From Pseudomonas frederiksbergensis (GTDB lineage: Bacteria; Pseudomonadota; Gammaproteobacteria; Pseudomonadales; Pseudomonadaceae): DNA of 64,000 nucleotides. How positions within the stretch are numbered: position 1 is the stretch's first letter; every line of letters starts with the position of its first letter. The notes beneath the pieces were generated by a model. That model was not told where the DNA came from. It was given only the letters and a program-made list of their open reading frames with translations, and made no database searches. The DNA lies in contig NZ_MOBM01000040.1 in assembly GCF_003732275.1 (NCBI RefSeq), positions 62,001-126,000 of the forward strand, read 5' to 3'. Of the stretch, positions 34,359-43,361 are shown one piece after another. A program made the translations under genes and the position numbers.

Positions 34359-35285
34359 CTATTTGAAGGTGTCGACGTTTTGCAGCGTGATCAAGCGATA
34401 CGGCACCCACACGGCCGACTCGACCGGTTCGTTCCTGGCCATTTTCACCGCCGTGTCGATCGAACCGTCCGCCTGCCCCTTGGCATCCTGGAACACCGAG
34501 ACCAGCAGAGAGCCCTTCTTCACCGCGTTCAAACCGTCAGGCGTACCGTCGACACCGGCGATCAGCACACTGCCTTTGGCGACGCCAGCCTGTTGCAGGG
34601 CCATTGCCGCGCCAATCGCCATCTCGTCGTTGTTAGAGACCACCGCGTCGAATTTGCGGCCCTGGGTCAGCCAGTCGTTGACCAGGGTCATGCCCTTGTC
34701 CCGCGACCAGATGCCGGACTGTTCTTGCTCGATCTTGATGTTCGGGTACTTGGTCAGCACCTCTTTTACGCCCTTGGTGCGGTTGGTGGTGGAGTTGTTG
34801 GCCAGATCGCCAAGCAGAATCACGATGTCGCCCTTGCCGTCCATTTTTTCGGCCAGGTACTGCATCTGCATCTGGCCGGCCTCCAGATCGTTGGAAGCGA
34901 CAGTGACCACGCCTTTGGGCAGGTTCATGTCATCGGGACGACGATTGACGTACACCAGTGGAATACCGGCCTTGACCGCTGCTTCAGTGATTTTTTTGGT
35001 GGCGGCGGTATCCACCGGGTTGACCACAATGGCGTCGACCTTCTGACTGATGAAGCTTTCTACCTGGCTCAACTGCCTGACCACGTCGCTGCGCGCGTCT
35101 TCGAACTGCAGCTTGACGCCATCGGGATAGGACTTGGCTTTGGTGTCCATGGATTCGCGCAGGTAGGTCAGCCAGGTGTCATCGAACTGCGACATGCTGA
35201 CGCCGATCTTCATGTCAGCGAGTGCGGCGCCGCTGGCGAACATCAGGGACAAGGCCAGTGAGGCGAAACGGATCTTGGTCTTCAT
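34359..35285 (-). CDS. Periplasmic sugar-binding protein, probable myo-inositol receptor
   Basis: 308 residues with a signal peptide cleaved after ALA (about residue 23). RbsB/IbpA-like fold: GVSMSQFDDTWLTYLRESM after the signal, VNPVDTAATKKITEAA near residue 92, ANNSTTNRTKGVKEVL near 162, and AGVDGTPDGLNAVKKG near 243. GGAG precedes the ATG. First gene of the transporter set; a 367-base gap separates it from the dehydrogenase gene upstream and could hold its own promoter. Confidence 0.93.
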   Translation of the reverse strand: MKTKIRFASLALSLMFASGAALADMKIGVSMSQFDDTWLTYLRESMDTKAKSYPDGVKLQFEDARSDVVRQLSQVESFISQKVDAIVVNPVDTAATKKITEAAVKAGIPLVYVNRRPDDMNLPKGVVTVASNDLEAGQMQMQYLAEKMDGKGDIVILLGDLANNSTTNRTKGVKEVLTKYPNIKIEQEQSGIWSRDKGMTLVNDWLTQGRKFDAVVSNNDEMAIGAAMALQQAGVAKGSVLIAGVDGTPDGLNAVKKGSLLVSVFQDAKGQADGSIDTAVKMARNEPVESAVWVPYRLITLQNVDTFK

Positions 35286-35652
35286 GAAAAGTCTTTCTCC
35301 ACATTCTTGTTGGTTTTATGGATAAGGCGTGACGATTTCAGTGAGTGGGCAAGCGGACAATCGGTGCACCCGGAATACAGCAGACCAGGGCGCCGTTGCG
35401 TTCGACGCAAAGCAAGCGAAAGAAGGAATGAAACGAGACGCGAGGCAGGTCGCGAGAGAGGTGCAGCGCGCAACGTAAAGCATGCAAAGCAGAGTTGAAG
35501 GTTTTCATCGACGGTACCTGGCTTTTGTTTCTTGTTTTTGGTGCGTCCTTCACCCGTTCAAGGCCTGCTTGAGCGTGATCGGACGTTGATAGTCGGCAAC
35601 CTGGAAATGACTTTATTGGAAAATAATTTCTATATCAACTCATTTTAGAATT
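35286..35652. other. Leader/promoter region of the inositol transporter genes
   Basis: 367 bases. The part near 35590-35652 is strongly AT-rich and contains the imperfect operator listed below; the part from 35300 to 35530 is a long GC-balanced leader with several GCGCAAC/GTTGCG-type complementary stretches. Short open frames on both strands have no ribosome sites. Confidence 0.55.
35618..35631. promoter_or_regulatory. Imperfect IolR-type operator upstream of the transporter
   Basis: GGAA-AATAAT-TTCT, one base off the GGAA-N6-TTCC palindrome described for inositol regulators in alphaproteobacteria. It lies in an AT-rich stretch between the dehydrogenase and binding-protein genes, where a second promoter for the locus would be expected. 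Confidence 0.4.
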
Positions 35653-36705
35653 TTATTCTGATTTTATTCCATGGCTCTCGAACGGGCTCAGTGCCACCAT
35701 TTGATGCCGCTCGAAGCTGAGCCGCGCAGCGTCTAGCACGCGGGTGGTCGCCAGTGCATCACGGGCATCGACCGGCAGTGGGCCACCGCTCTGCAAGGCG
35801 GTTTGTAGCTGCAAATAGAACTGGTTCCAACAGCCACGCTCGGACGGCACCCGTTCACGCACCTCGCCCTGCTCGAACCAGCCCCAGCGCCGGTGCTCTT
35901 CGACGCCCCAGCGCTCGCCTTCGGATTTCGGCGTAAGCCCGGCAAGGGTCGACGCCTCCTGCCCATCCAGACCGTCGACGCTGTAGCAGCCCTGGCTGCC
36001 GGTCACGCGAAAGCGCGGGCCGGGGGTGTTTTGCAGGCAACTGCCGCCCAAGTGCGAGATCACGCCGTTGGCATGGGTCAGGGACATAAAGAAGCCGTTG
36101 TCGAAGGGCTGGCCTTTTTCGAGGTAATCCAGTTCGGCATAAACCCGGGTGACGGGGCCGAACAACAAGAGCGCCTGATCCACCAGATGGCTGCCCAGAT
36201 CGCGCAGGAAACCGCCGCCGCTGCCGTTGTTCACTGACTGTGGCGAATAGCGCTCGATCCGCGATTCGAAACGGGTGACCTGACCCAGGGCACCGGACTC
36301 GATGAGTTTGCGCACGGTGAGAAAGTCCGAATCCCAACGCCGGTTCTGGTAGACGCTCAGTTGCACGCCTTGGCGCTCGGCCATGGTGATCAAGGTTTGC
36401 GCCTGTTGCGCATCGGCGGCGAACGGCTTGTCGCTGACCACCGCCACCTCGTGTTCGATGGCGTCGAGCACCAGCGCCGGGCGACCTTTGAGCGGTGTGG
36501 AGATCACCAACACATCGACCCCGGCTTCGACCAATTGGCCGATGCTGTCGAAAGCCGGCACACCGGGATGTTCCGCCGCCAGCAGTTGCCGGCGCTCGGC
36601 AGAACGGGTGACCACGCCCACGAAGGTCGCCGCCGGCAAACTGCTGATCAGCGGAGCATGGAAAAACCGGCCGCCATGGCCGTAACCGACAAGTCCGAAA
36701 CGCAT
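35653..36705 (-). CDS. Gfo/Idh/MocA-family oxidoreductase
   Basis: NAD(P)-dependent dehydrogenase of 350 residues. Rossmann motif GLVGYGHGGRFFH at residues 4-16, SDKPFA (the EKP position, catalytic lysine) near 92-97, and LRDLGSHLVDQALLLFGP near 169 with the active-site histidine. Members use cyclic polyols and sugars. Within the inositol locus it could act on scyllo-inositol or another isomer, giving entry for substrates that IolG does not oxidise; the exact reaction is not readable. Confidence 0.9.
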   Translation of the reverse strand: MRFGLVGYGHGGRFFHAPLISSLPAATFVGVVTRSAERRQLLAAEHPGVPAFDSIGQLVEAGVDVLVISTPLKGRPALVLDAIEHEVAVVSDKPFAADAQQAQTLITMAERQGVQLSVYQNRRWDSDFLTVRKLIESGALGQVTRFESRIERYSPQSVNNGSGGGFLRDLGSHLVDQALLLFGPVTRVYAELDYLEKGQPFDNGFFMSLTHANGVISHLGGSCLQNTPGPRFRVTGSQGCYSVDGLDGQEASTLAGLTPKSEGERWGVEEHRRWGWFEQGEVRERVPSERGCWNQFYLQLQTALQSGGPLPVDARDALATTRVLDAARLSFERHQMVALSPFESHGIKSE

Positions 36706-36738
36706 GGATCAACTCCTTCTTATTGTTATGCACACTGT

Positions 36739-36826
36739 GTAGGAGCTGCCGAAGGCTGCGATCTTTTGATCTTGTTTCTAAAAGCCAAATCAAGATCAAA
36801 AGATCGCAGCCTTCGGCAGCTCCTAC
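36739..36826. repeat. Palindromic repeat pair (family B)
   Basis: Inverted pair GTAGGAGCTGCCGAAGG ... complement, about 88 bases, between the dehydrogenase gene and the isomerase-like gene of the inositol operon. Confidence 0.93.
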
Positions 36827-36845
36827 ACGGGAAGTGTGAAGGCCG

Positions 36846-37706
36846 CTAGCGGCAGAGTTCTCGCGTCACGCGTTCGAGCATCATGCGATTGGACTCGTCC
36901 GGCCGATCCTCCCAGGCGAATACCGAGACGGTAGCGATGCCATCGAACTTGATCTCGCGCAACGTGCCGAAAAACGCTTCCCAGTCGACTTCGCCCTGGC
37001 CGATGTCCAGGTGCTGATGTACGGTGGCGGTGACGCCCGGCGGGTTGACGATGTAGCGCAAGCCCGAGGAAGCCTTGTGGTTGTAGGTGTCGGCGATGAT
37101 CAGGTGGCTCAGCTTTGAGCCGGCGTACTTGAGCATCGAGGCGATATCACCGACACCGTCGTCATAGAAAAACGTGTGCGGCGCGGCGTAGAGGTAGTTG
37201 ATCCAGTCCCGGTCCAGACCGCGGATGATGTCGACCGACTCGTTATTGCGCTCGCAGAAGTCATAAGGATGGGCCTGGATATCGAGCTTGATGCCTTCGC
37301 GTTCGAACTCGGGGATCAGCTCGTCCATGGAGCGCATGAACTGGTTTTCGCACACCAGCGGGTTGTCCGACTGGCCGGTGAACTCGGTATTGACCAGTTC
37401 GCAGTCCATCTCCACGGCAATCTGGATCGCGCGCTTCCAGTTACGCACGGCGGCCACACGCAAACCTTCATCGGCGGCAGCCCAGTGGTACATCGGTAAT
37501 AAGGAAGAGAGTTTGACCCCGGTGTCGCTCAGGGCTTTGCGAAATTCCTTGATCCGCGCCTTGTCGACCCGCGGGGCTTTATAGAACGGCAGGAAATCTT
37601 CCCGGGGCGACAGCTCGATGTGTTCGTAACCGAGCTCGGCGACCTTGTCGACCATCTTGCCCAAGGACAGGTTGCGGTACATGTAGGGGTCTAGTGCGAT
37701 GCGCAT
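36846..37706 (-). CDS. Sugar phosphate isomerase/epimerase family protein (TIM barrel)
   Basis: 286 residues of the AP-endonuclease-2/xylose-isomerase-like family. Starts MRIALDPYMYRNLSLGKMVD; metal-binding segments are suggested by ELVNTEFTGQ (near 110), KLDIQAHPYDF (near 142), LIIADTYNHKA (near 207) and VHQHLDIGQGEVDW (near 232). The family includes IolE, IolI and IolH-like enzymes. As IolE and IolI are encoded elsewhere in the operon, this one is best viewed as an additional inositol-pathway isomerase, possibly for another inositol isomer, paired with the adjacent dehydrogenase. Confidence 0.88.
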   Translation of the reverse strand: MRIALDPYMYRNLSLGKMVDKVAELGYEHIELSPREDFLPFYKAPRVDKARIKEFRKALSDTGVKLSSLLPMYHWAAADEGLRVAAVRNWKRAIQIAVEMDCELVNTEFTGQSDNPLVCENQFMRSMDELIPEFEREGIKLDIQAHPYDFCERNNESVDIIRGLDRDWINYLYAAPHTFFYDDGVGDIASMLKYAGSKLSHLIIADTYNHKASSGLRYIVNPPGVTATVHQHLDIGQGEVDWEAFFGTLREIKFDGIATVSVFAWEDRPDESNRMMLERVTRELCR

Positions 37707-37750
37707 GTTTTTTTGTTCTCCTTAACCAGGTCCTCAGCCTTACCACTCCT

Positions 37751-37837
37751 GTGGGAGCGAGCCTGCTCGCGATGACGACAGCACATCCAACATCAATGTG
37801 ACTGTCAGATCGCAATCGCGAGCAGGCTCGCTCCCAC
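37751..37837. repeat. REP doublet (family A)
   Basis: Inverted units at 37751-37772 and 37816-37837 with a linker containing CATCCAACATCAATGTGAC. Between iolG and the isomerase-like gene. Confidence 0.92.
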
Positions 37838-37849
37838 AGGGGATCGGGG

Positions 37850-38875
37850 TTAGCCGTAGAAGCGGGGGCGGTCTGGCAGGCCGACTTTGACGATCTGCCC
37901 GCTGTTCTGCGCTTCGATGCAGGCATCCGCCGCCACCGCCGCCGCGTAACCATCCCACGCTGACGGCCCGCCGACCTGCCCGGCCCGCACGCCATCGATG
38001 AACGCCTGCAATTCGACGTCATACGCGGCGATGAAGCGGTCCTTCCAATCCATCAGAATCGCATTGGACAGTTTCGCCCCACTGCGCAATTGAACCTGCG
38101 ACGGTTCCGGCAGTTTGGCGATGCCGGTCTCCCCCACCACTTCGCACTGGATGTCGTAGCCGTACTGGCAGTTGACGAACACTTCCACATCGATGCGCGT
38201 GCCCTTGGCGGTTTCCAGCAGCACGATCTGCGGGTCTTTCAAATGGGCGTGGGCCTTGCTGGTCTTGCGCGGGAACACCACTTGCACCGACACATAATCG
38301 TCGTCGAGCAACCAGCGCAACACGTCCAGCTCATGGATCAGCGTGTCGGTGATCGCCATGTCGGTCTTGTAGCTCTCACCCACGGTCGGGTTGCGGTGGG
38401 CGCAATGCAGCATCAACGGCTCGCCGATCTCGCCGCTGTCGATCACTGCTTTCAACGCCCGATAACCTTCATCGTACGGGCGCATGAAACCGACCTGCAC
38501 CAGCCGTTTGCCGTGGGCCACTTCGGCCTCGACGATCTTGCGGCAGCCTTCGGCGGTGACCGCCAGTGGCTTCTCGCAGAACACCGGTTTGCCGGCGGCA
38601 ATCGCCGCCAGCACGAACTCTTCGTGGCTCGGGCCCCAGGAGGTCACGAGGATCGCCTCGACTTCCGGTGCCTTGATCAGCGCATGACCGTCGGGATAGA
38701 CCTCGGCAGTCAGTTTCAGATCGGAAACGACCTTGGCCGCTTGCTGCAAATTGATGTCGGTGACCGCGACAACCTGGCTGTTGAGCAAGGTCTGGCTGCA
38801 ACGACGGATATGATCCTGGCCAATGGCCCCGGTGCCGATAACGCCGATCCGCAACGAATTGGAAAGCAAAGACAT
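37850..38875 (-). CDS. iolG: myo-Inositol 2-dehydrogenase
   Basis: Oxidises myo-inositol to scyllo-inosose with NAD+, the first catabolic step. 341 residues from the ATG at 38875, which has AGGAG seven bases upstream. GVIGTGAIGQDH (residues 11-22) binds NAD. The catalytic triad of the family is visible as Lys102 in CEKPLA, Asp177 and His181 in ITDTLIHELD, matching Lys97/Asp172/His176 of the Bacillus enzyme. It follows iolD by 31 bases. scyllo-Inositol dehydrogenase activity is an alternative in this family. Confidence 0.93.
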   Translation of the reverse strand: MSLLSNSLRIGVIGTGAIGQDHIRRCSQTLLNSQVVAVTDINLQQAAKVVSDLKLTAEVYPDGHALIKAPEVEAILVTSWGPSHEEFVLAAIAAGKPVFCEKPLAVTAEGCRKIVEAEVAHGKRLVQVGFMRPYDEGYRALKAVIDSGEIGEPLMLHCAHRNPTVGESYKTDMAITDTLIHELDVLRWLLDDDYVSVQVVFPRKTSKAHAHLKDPQIVLLETAKGTRIDVEVFVNCQYGYDIQCEVVGETGIAKLPEPSQVQLRSGAKLSNAILMDWKDRFIAAYDVELQAFIDGVRAGQVGGPSAWDGYAAAVAADACIEAQNSGQIVKVGLPDRPRFYG

Positions 38876-38906
38876 ATAAACACTCCTGTGAGTTCGTTCA
38901 GGGCAA

Positions 38907-40838
38907 TCAGTATTGACGGGCCTTGGCCAGTCGTTCATTGAGGGTCTTGGCCACCGCATCGGTGCGGGCGCTGGTGGAGACTTGCGCCACGCCGACCCGC
39001 CACCACGACAGGTATTTTTGAATCATGGTTTTGGGCAGAACCTTGATATCGATCAGCGTCGACACCGTCTGCAACCGCGCATCCGCCAACGCAGCTTGCA
39101 ACGCTTCAACGGTGTTCACTTTGTAAGTCTTGCAGCCGTAAGCCGCCGCGCTCATGGCGAAATCCACCGGCACGAAACCGCCATCGAGCTTGCCGGTTTC
39201 CGGATTACGGAAACGGAACTCGGTGCCGAAGCTGTCCATGCCGTGTTCCATTTGCAGGTTGTTGATGCAGCCGAAGGTCATGTTGTCCAGCAGCACCACA
39301 TTGATCTTGCGTCGCTCCTGGATCGAGGTCGCCAGCTCCGAGTGCAGCATCATGTAGGAGCCGTCGCCCACCAATGCGTAGACCTCGCGCTCGGGCTCGG
39401 CGAGTTTCACGCCCAATGCAGCGTTTACCTCGTAACCCATGCAGGAATAACCGTACTCGACGTGGTAAGTGTTCACGCCCTTGCTGCGCCAGCTGCGCTG
39501 CAAGTCACCGGGCAGACTGCCGGCGGCGGCGACGATCACGGCGTCATCGGCCAGGGTTTCATTGAGCACGCCGAGTACCCGGCTCTGGGTCAGGCAGGAA
39601 CCGGTCAGCTCGATGAATTCGCGCAGCACTGCCGGGTCCATGTGGTCGTTGATTTCCGGAACGAAATCTTTCGCCTGGTATTCGACCTGATAAATGCGAT
39701 CGACTTCCTCATCTAGTTGCGCCTTGGCCTGGCGGGGTTGATCGCCCCAGCTCGAGCGGTAATCACCCAACGCTTCGGCCAGTGCCTGCAAACCGGTTTT
39801 GGCGTCCGCCAGCAGTTGCACGCCATCGAGCTTCAGGGCATCGCAGGGGCTGATATTGAGGTTGAGAAATTGCACGTCCGGGTGCTTGAACAAGGACTTC
39901 GACGCGGTGGTGAAATCGCTGTAGCGAGTGCCGACACCGATGATCAGATCAGCATCCTTGGCCAGCAGGTTCGCCGACAGGCAACCGGTTTCGCCGATCC
40001 CGCCGACGTTCAGCGGATGGCTGGACACCACCGCGCTTTTGCCAGCCTGGGTTTCGGCGAAGGGAATATCGAAGCGCTCGGAAAACGCCTGCAAGGCGGC
40101 ATTGGCGCCAGAGTATTTGACCCCGCCACCGCAGATGATCAGCGGTTTGCGCTTGCCTTTGAACAGTGCCAAGGCATCACCGAGCATCGCTTCAGTCGCC
40201 GGACGACGCTCGATACGGTGTACGCGTTTTTGCAGGAAGTAATCAGGATAGTCGTAAGCCTCGGCCTGCACGTCTTGCGGCAAGGCCAGGGTCACCGCGC
40301 CGGTTTCGGCGGGGTCGGTGAGCACGCGCATGGCGTGGATCGCCGCGGTCATCAGTTGCTCGGGACGGTTGATCCGGTCCCAATATTTACTCACGGCCTT
40401 GAACGCATCGTTGGTGCTGATGCTCAGGTCGTGGAACTGCTCGATCTGTTGCAGTACCGGGTCCGGTTGGCGGCACGCATAAACGTCGCCGGGCAACAGC
40501 AGCAAGGGAATACGGTTGGCGGTGGCCGTCGCGGCAGCGGTCAGCATATTCGCCGCACCCGGGCCTACCGATGAAGAACAGGCGTAGATCTTGCGCCGCA
40601 AGTGTTGCTTGGCGAAACCGATGGCGGCGTGGGCCATGCCTTGCTCGTTTCGGCCCTGATGGACGATCAGGTCGCCGCTGTCCTGTTCCAGGGCTTGCCC
40701 CAGACCCAGCACATTACCGTGGCCGAAAATGGTAAAGATCCCGGCGACGAATTTGCTCTGAACCCCATCGACCTCGATGTACTGGTTATCGAGGAATTTC
40801 ACCAGGGCCTGGGCCATGGTCAGTCTTGTTGTGGTCAT
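38907..40838 (-). CDS. iolD: 3D-(3,5/4)-trihydroxycyclohexane-1,2-dione acylhydrolase
   Basis: Thiamine-diphosphate enzyme that opens the inositol ring to 5-deoxy-glucuronate. 643 residues, normal for IolD. The N-terminal pyrimidine-binding domain has HQGRNEQGMAHAAIGFA near residue 60 with the catalytic glutamate, and the C-terminal TPP motif is GDGSYMMLHSELA followed by LLDNMTFGCINNLQ. The middle domain carries GGGVKYSGA. No truncation. Confidence 0.95.
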   Translation of the reverse strand: MTTTRLTMAQALVKFLDNQYIEVDGVQSKFVAGIFTIFGHGNVLGLGQALEQDSGDLIVHQGRNEQGMAHAAIGFAKQHLRRKIYACSSSVGPGAANMLTAAATATANRIPLLLLPGDVYACRQPDPVLQQIEQFHDLSISTNDAFKAVSKYWDRINRPEQLMTAAIHAMRVLTDPAETGAVTLALPQDVQAEAYDYPDYFLQKRVHRIERRPATEAMLGDALALFKGKRKPLIICGGGVKYSGANAALQAFSERFDIPFAETQAGKSAVVSSHPLNVGGIGETGCLSANLLAKDADLIIGVGTRYSDFTTASKSLFKHPDVQFLNLNISPCDALKLDGVQLLADAKTGLQALAEALGDYRSSWGDQPRQAKAQLDEEVDRIYQVEYQAKDFVPEINDHMDPAVLREFIELTGSCLTQSRVLGVLNETLADDAVIVAAAGSLPGDLQRSWRSKGVNTYHVEYGYSCMGYEVNAALGVKLAEPEREVYALVGDGSYMMLHSELATSIQERRKINVVLLDNMTFGCINNLQMEHGMDSFGTEFRFRNPETGKLDGGFVPVDFAMSAAAYGCKTYKVNTVEALQAALADARLQTVSTLIDIKVLPKTMIQKYLSWWRVGVAQVSTSARTDAVAKTLNERLAKARQY

Positions 40839-40873
40839 GCTTGCACCTTTTCCGTATGCAAATCCGATCCCCT

Positions 40874-40956
40874 GTAGGAGCTGCCGAAGGCTGCGATCTT
40901 TTGATCTTGATCTTAAAAAACAAGATCAAAAGATCGCAGCCTTCGGCAGCTCCTAC
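40874..40956. repeat. Palindromic repeat pair (family B)
   Basis: Inverted pair with arms GTAGGAGCTGCCGAAGG and GCTGCGATCTTTTGATCTTG, nearly perfect over about 38 bases, loop of only a few bases (ATCTTAAAAAA). Located between iolI and iolD. Confidence 0.94.
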
Positions 40957-40966
40957 AGGGAAGGTG

Positions 40967-41788
40967 TCAACTCAGAGATTTGTTTAGGTGATCCATGCTC
41001 GCGCCAATCGCCGTCTGGATATCCGCCAGGCCATGGACGCTGTCGGCGAACGGTTCGAACGACAGGTAGCCGCTGTAGCCGGTAGCGAGCAAGGTTTCGA
41101 TCTGCGCCGCGTTGCCGAGGATGTCGCCCTCGCCCACCAGCACCCGGTGGCCGTCGCGGATGGTCGCCAGCGGCGCCTCGGCATCTTCGACGCCGGAGAT
41201 ATGCACCAACCCGGTCAGCTCGGGGAAGAACTCATGTTCGCTGGCCAGGTGATGGTGGAAGGTGTCATGCACCAGACGGAACACATCCAGCCCACCGATG
41301 GCCTTGATTGCATCGACCGCCGTGCGTTTACGCCGCAGCGAGCATTCTTCGAAACCCAGCGGCTCGATGAAACCGAGGATGCCGTGATCACGCAGGATCG
41401 GCGCCAGTTCACTCAACGCCGTGCGCAGGCCGGAAGCACGCTGCGCTTCGGTTCGTGGGTCGGCGCGGTCGTTCAACGGGCACATCACCAAACCCTGCGC
41501 CCCGCAATCACGGGCATAAGCAGCAAGCTTCAGCGCGTGTGCGCGGCGCTCGTCATTCCAGACATCGAACGGATACAGCGCGTTGATCGACAGCACGGTG
41601 ATGCCTTTGGCCGCGCACAGCTCACGCACGTGTTCGGGCGCGGTGCCGTCCTCGATCTCGACGCCCTTGAGGTCGTTGCGGATCTCGATGGCATCGGCCT
41701 TGAGCGTCACCGCCAACTCGATGAACGCGGGCAGGGACAAACGTGGGGCGACCATACGGTTCAGGGCGAAACGCAGGGGTTTGCTCAT
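40967..41788 (-). CDS. iolI: 2-Keto-myo-inositol isomerase (IolI-like)
   Basis: 273 residues from the ATG at 41788, TIM-barrel fold. ADAIEIRNDLKGVEI (about 31-45), LGFIEPLGFEECSLR (about 135-149, metal glutamate), LVHDTFHHHLA (about 169, metal Asp/His) and YLSFEPFADSV (near 247) line up with IolI. It interconverts inosose isomers, linking chiro-inositol or other isomers to the main path. The SD sequence GGAG is rather far (11 bases) from the ATG, so a longer N terminus is possible. Confidence 0.9.
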   Translation of the reverse strand: MSKPLRFALNRMVAPRLSLPAFIELAVTLKADAIEIRNDLKGVEIEDGTAPEHVRELCAAKGITVLSINALYPFDVWNDERRAHALKLAAYARDCGAQGLVMCPLNDRADPRTEAQRASGLRTALSELAPILRDHGILGFIEPLGFEECSLRRKRTAVDAIKAIGGLDVFRLVHDTFHHHLASEHEFFPELTGLVHISGVEDAEAPLATIRDGHRVLVGEGDILGNAAQIETLLATGYSGYLSFEPFADSVHGLADIQTAIGASMDHLNKSLS

Positions 41789-41814
41789 TTTTTGTTGTTC
41801 TCCGCACAAGTGCA

Positions 41815-43317
41815 TTATTTGGCTGTCGGCATGCTGAATTCAGGGCCCTTGGCGATGCTGTCGGGCCAGCGCTGCATCACGCTTTTGTAGCGGCTGTAGA
41901 AGCGAATGCCTTCTTCACCGTAAGCGTGGTGATCACCGAACAGCGAGCGCTTCCAGCCGCCAAACGAGTGCCAGGCCATCGGTACCGGAATCGGAACGTT
42001 GATGCCGACCATGCCGACCTTGATGTTGCGGGCAAACGAGCGGGCAATGCCGCCATCGCTGGTGAAACAGGACACGCCATTGCCGAACTCATGGCCGTTG
42101 ATCAGCGCCACGGCGCTGGCGAAGTCCGGCACCCGCACGATGCCCAGCACCGGCCCGAAGATCTCTTGCTGGTAGATGCTCATCTCGGTGGTGACGTTAT
42201 CGAACAGCGTCGCGCCGACGAAGAAACCGTTCTCGGCGCCCGGCACCTTGAAGTTGCGCCCATCGACAATCAGCTGCGCGCCCTGGGCCACGCCTTCGCC
42301 GATAAAGCCCTCGACCTTGGCCTTGTGCTCGGCGGTCACCAGCGGCCCCATGTCGCTGTCGCCCTGCATGCCGTTGCCGACTTTCAGTTGATCGATGCGC
42401 GGCAGCAGTTTGGCAATCAATTGGTCGCCGACATCACCGACGGCCACGGCAATCGAAATCGCCATGCAGCGCTCACCGGCCGAGCCGTAAGCGGCGCCGA
42501 TCAGCGCATCTGCCGCTTGGTCCAGATCGGCATCGGGCATGACGATCATGTGGTTCTTCGCCCCGCCCAGCGCCTGTACGCGTTTGCCGCGCGAGGTCGC
42601 TTGCTGGTGGATGTACTCGGCAATCGGCGTCGAACCGACAAAGGAAATCGCCTCGATGTCCGGGTGTTGCAGCAAGGCGTCGACCGCGGCCTTGTCGCCC
42701 TGGACCACGTTGAACACACCGTCCGGCAACCCGGCTTCGGTCAATAACTTCGCCATCAGCAAACTGGCCGACGGATCACGCTCGGACGGTTTGAGGATGA
42801 AGCAGTTACCGGTGACCAGCGCGATCGGAATCATCCACAGCGGCACCATCACCGGGAAATTGAATGGGGTTACGCCGGCACAAACTCCCAGCGGCTGGCG
42901 CAAATTCCAGTTGTCAATGCCGCCGCCGATGTTGTCGCTGAACTCGGTTTTCAGCAGGTTCGGCGCACCGCAGGCGTACTCGACGATTTCGATGCCGCGC
43001 GTCACTTCGCCCTTGGCGTCCGAGAACACCTTGCCGTGTTCGCGGCTGATGATTTCCGCCAGTTCGTTGTGATGACGGTCGAGCAGCTCCTTGAACTTGA
43101 ACATCACCCGCGAACGGCGCAGGGACGATTGCTCGGACCACGCCGGGAACGCCTTCAAAGCCGAGGCGACGGCTTCATCAATGGTCTTCTGACTGGCCAG
43201 CCCGACTCGCGCCTGAACGCTGCCGGTGGCCGGATTGAAGACATTGCTGAACCGCTCGCTGCCGCTGTCCTGCACCTGACCGTCGATGTAATGGCCTATT
43301 ACCGGGGCGTCACTCAT
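41815..43317 (-). CDS. iolA: Methylmalonate-semialdehyde dehydrogenase (CoA-acylating)
   Basis: Last step of inositol breakdown: malonate semialdehyde plus CoA and NAD+ to acetyl-CoA and CO2. 500 residues. The nucleophile is Cys284 in GSAGERCMAIS. GGAKNH at 251-256 replaces the usual catalytic glutamate motif, the diagnostic change of the CoA-acylating MmsA/IolA subgroup. TPFNFPVMVPLW at 150-161 is also typical. A second mmsA for valine degradation usually exists elsewhere in pseudomonads; the position here supports the inositol role. Confidence 0.94.
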   Translation of the reverse strand: MSDAPVIGHYIDGQVQDSGSERFSNVFNPATGSVQARVGLASQKTIDEAVASALKAFPAWSEQSSLRRSRVMFKFKELLDRHHNELAEIISREHGKVFSDAKGEVTRGIEIVEYACGAPNLLKTEFSDNIGGGIDNWNLRQPLGVCAGVTPFNFPVMVPLWMIPIALVTGNCFILKPSERDPSASLLMAKLLTEAGLPDGVFNVVQGDKAAVDALLQHPDIEAISFVGSTPIAEYIHQQATSRGKRVQALGGAKNHMIVMPDADLDQAADALIGAAYGSAGERCMAISIAVAVGDVGDQLIAKLLPRIDQLKVGNGMQGDSDMGPLVTAEHKAKVEGFIGEGVAQGAQLIVDGRNFKVPGAENGFFVGATLFDNVTTEMSIYQQEIFGPVLGIVRVPDFASAVALINGHEFGNGVSCFTSDGGIARSFARNIKVGMVGINVPIPVPMAWHSFGGWKRSLFGDHHAYGEEGIRFYSRYKSVMQRWPDSIAKGPEFSMPTAK

Positions 43318-43361
43318 TGTTCTTGTTCTCCGTTCGGATGTTGAAATTCAGGCTTTTTAGT

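Noticed and set aside
35338..35553. 71-codon open frame upstream of the inositol-binding protein gene
   Set aside because: No ribosome site for either possible ATG, and the composition looks like a leader region; a real small peptide cannot be fully excluded.
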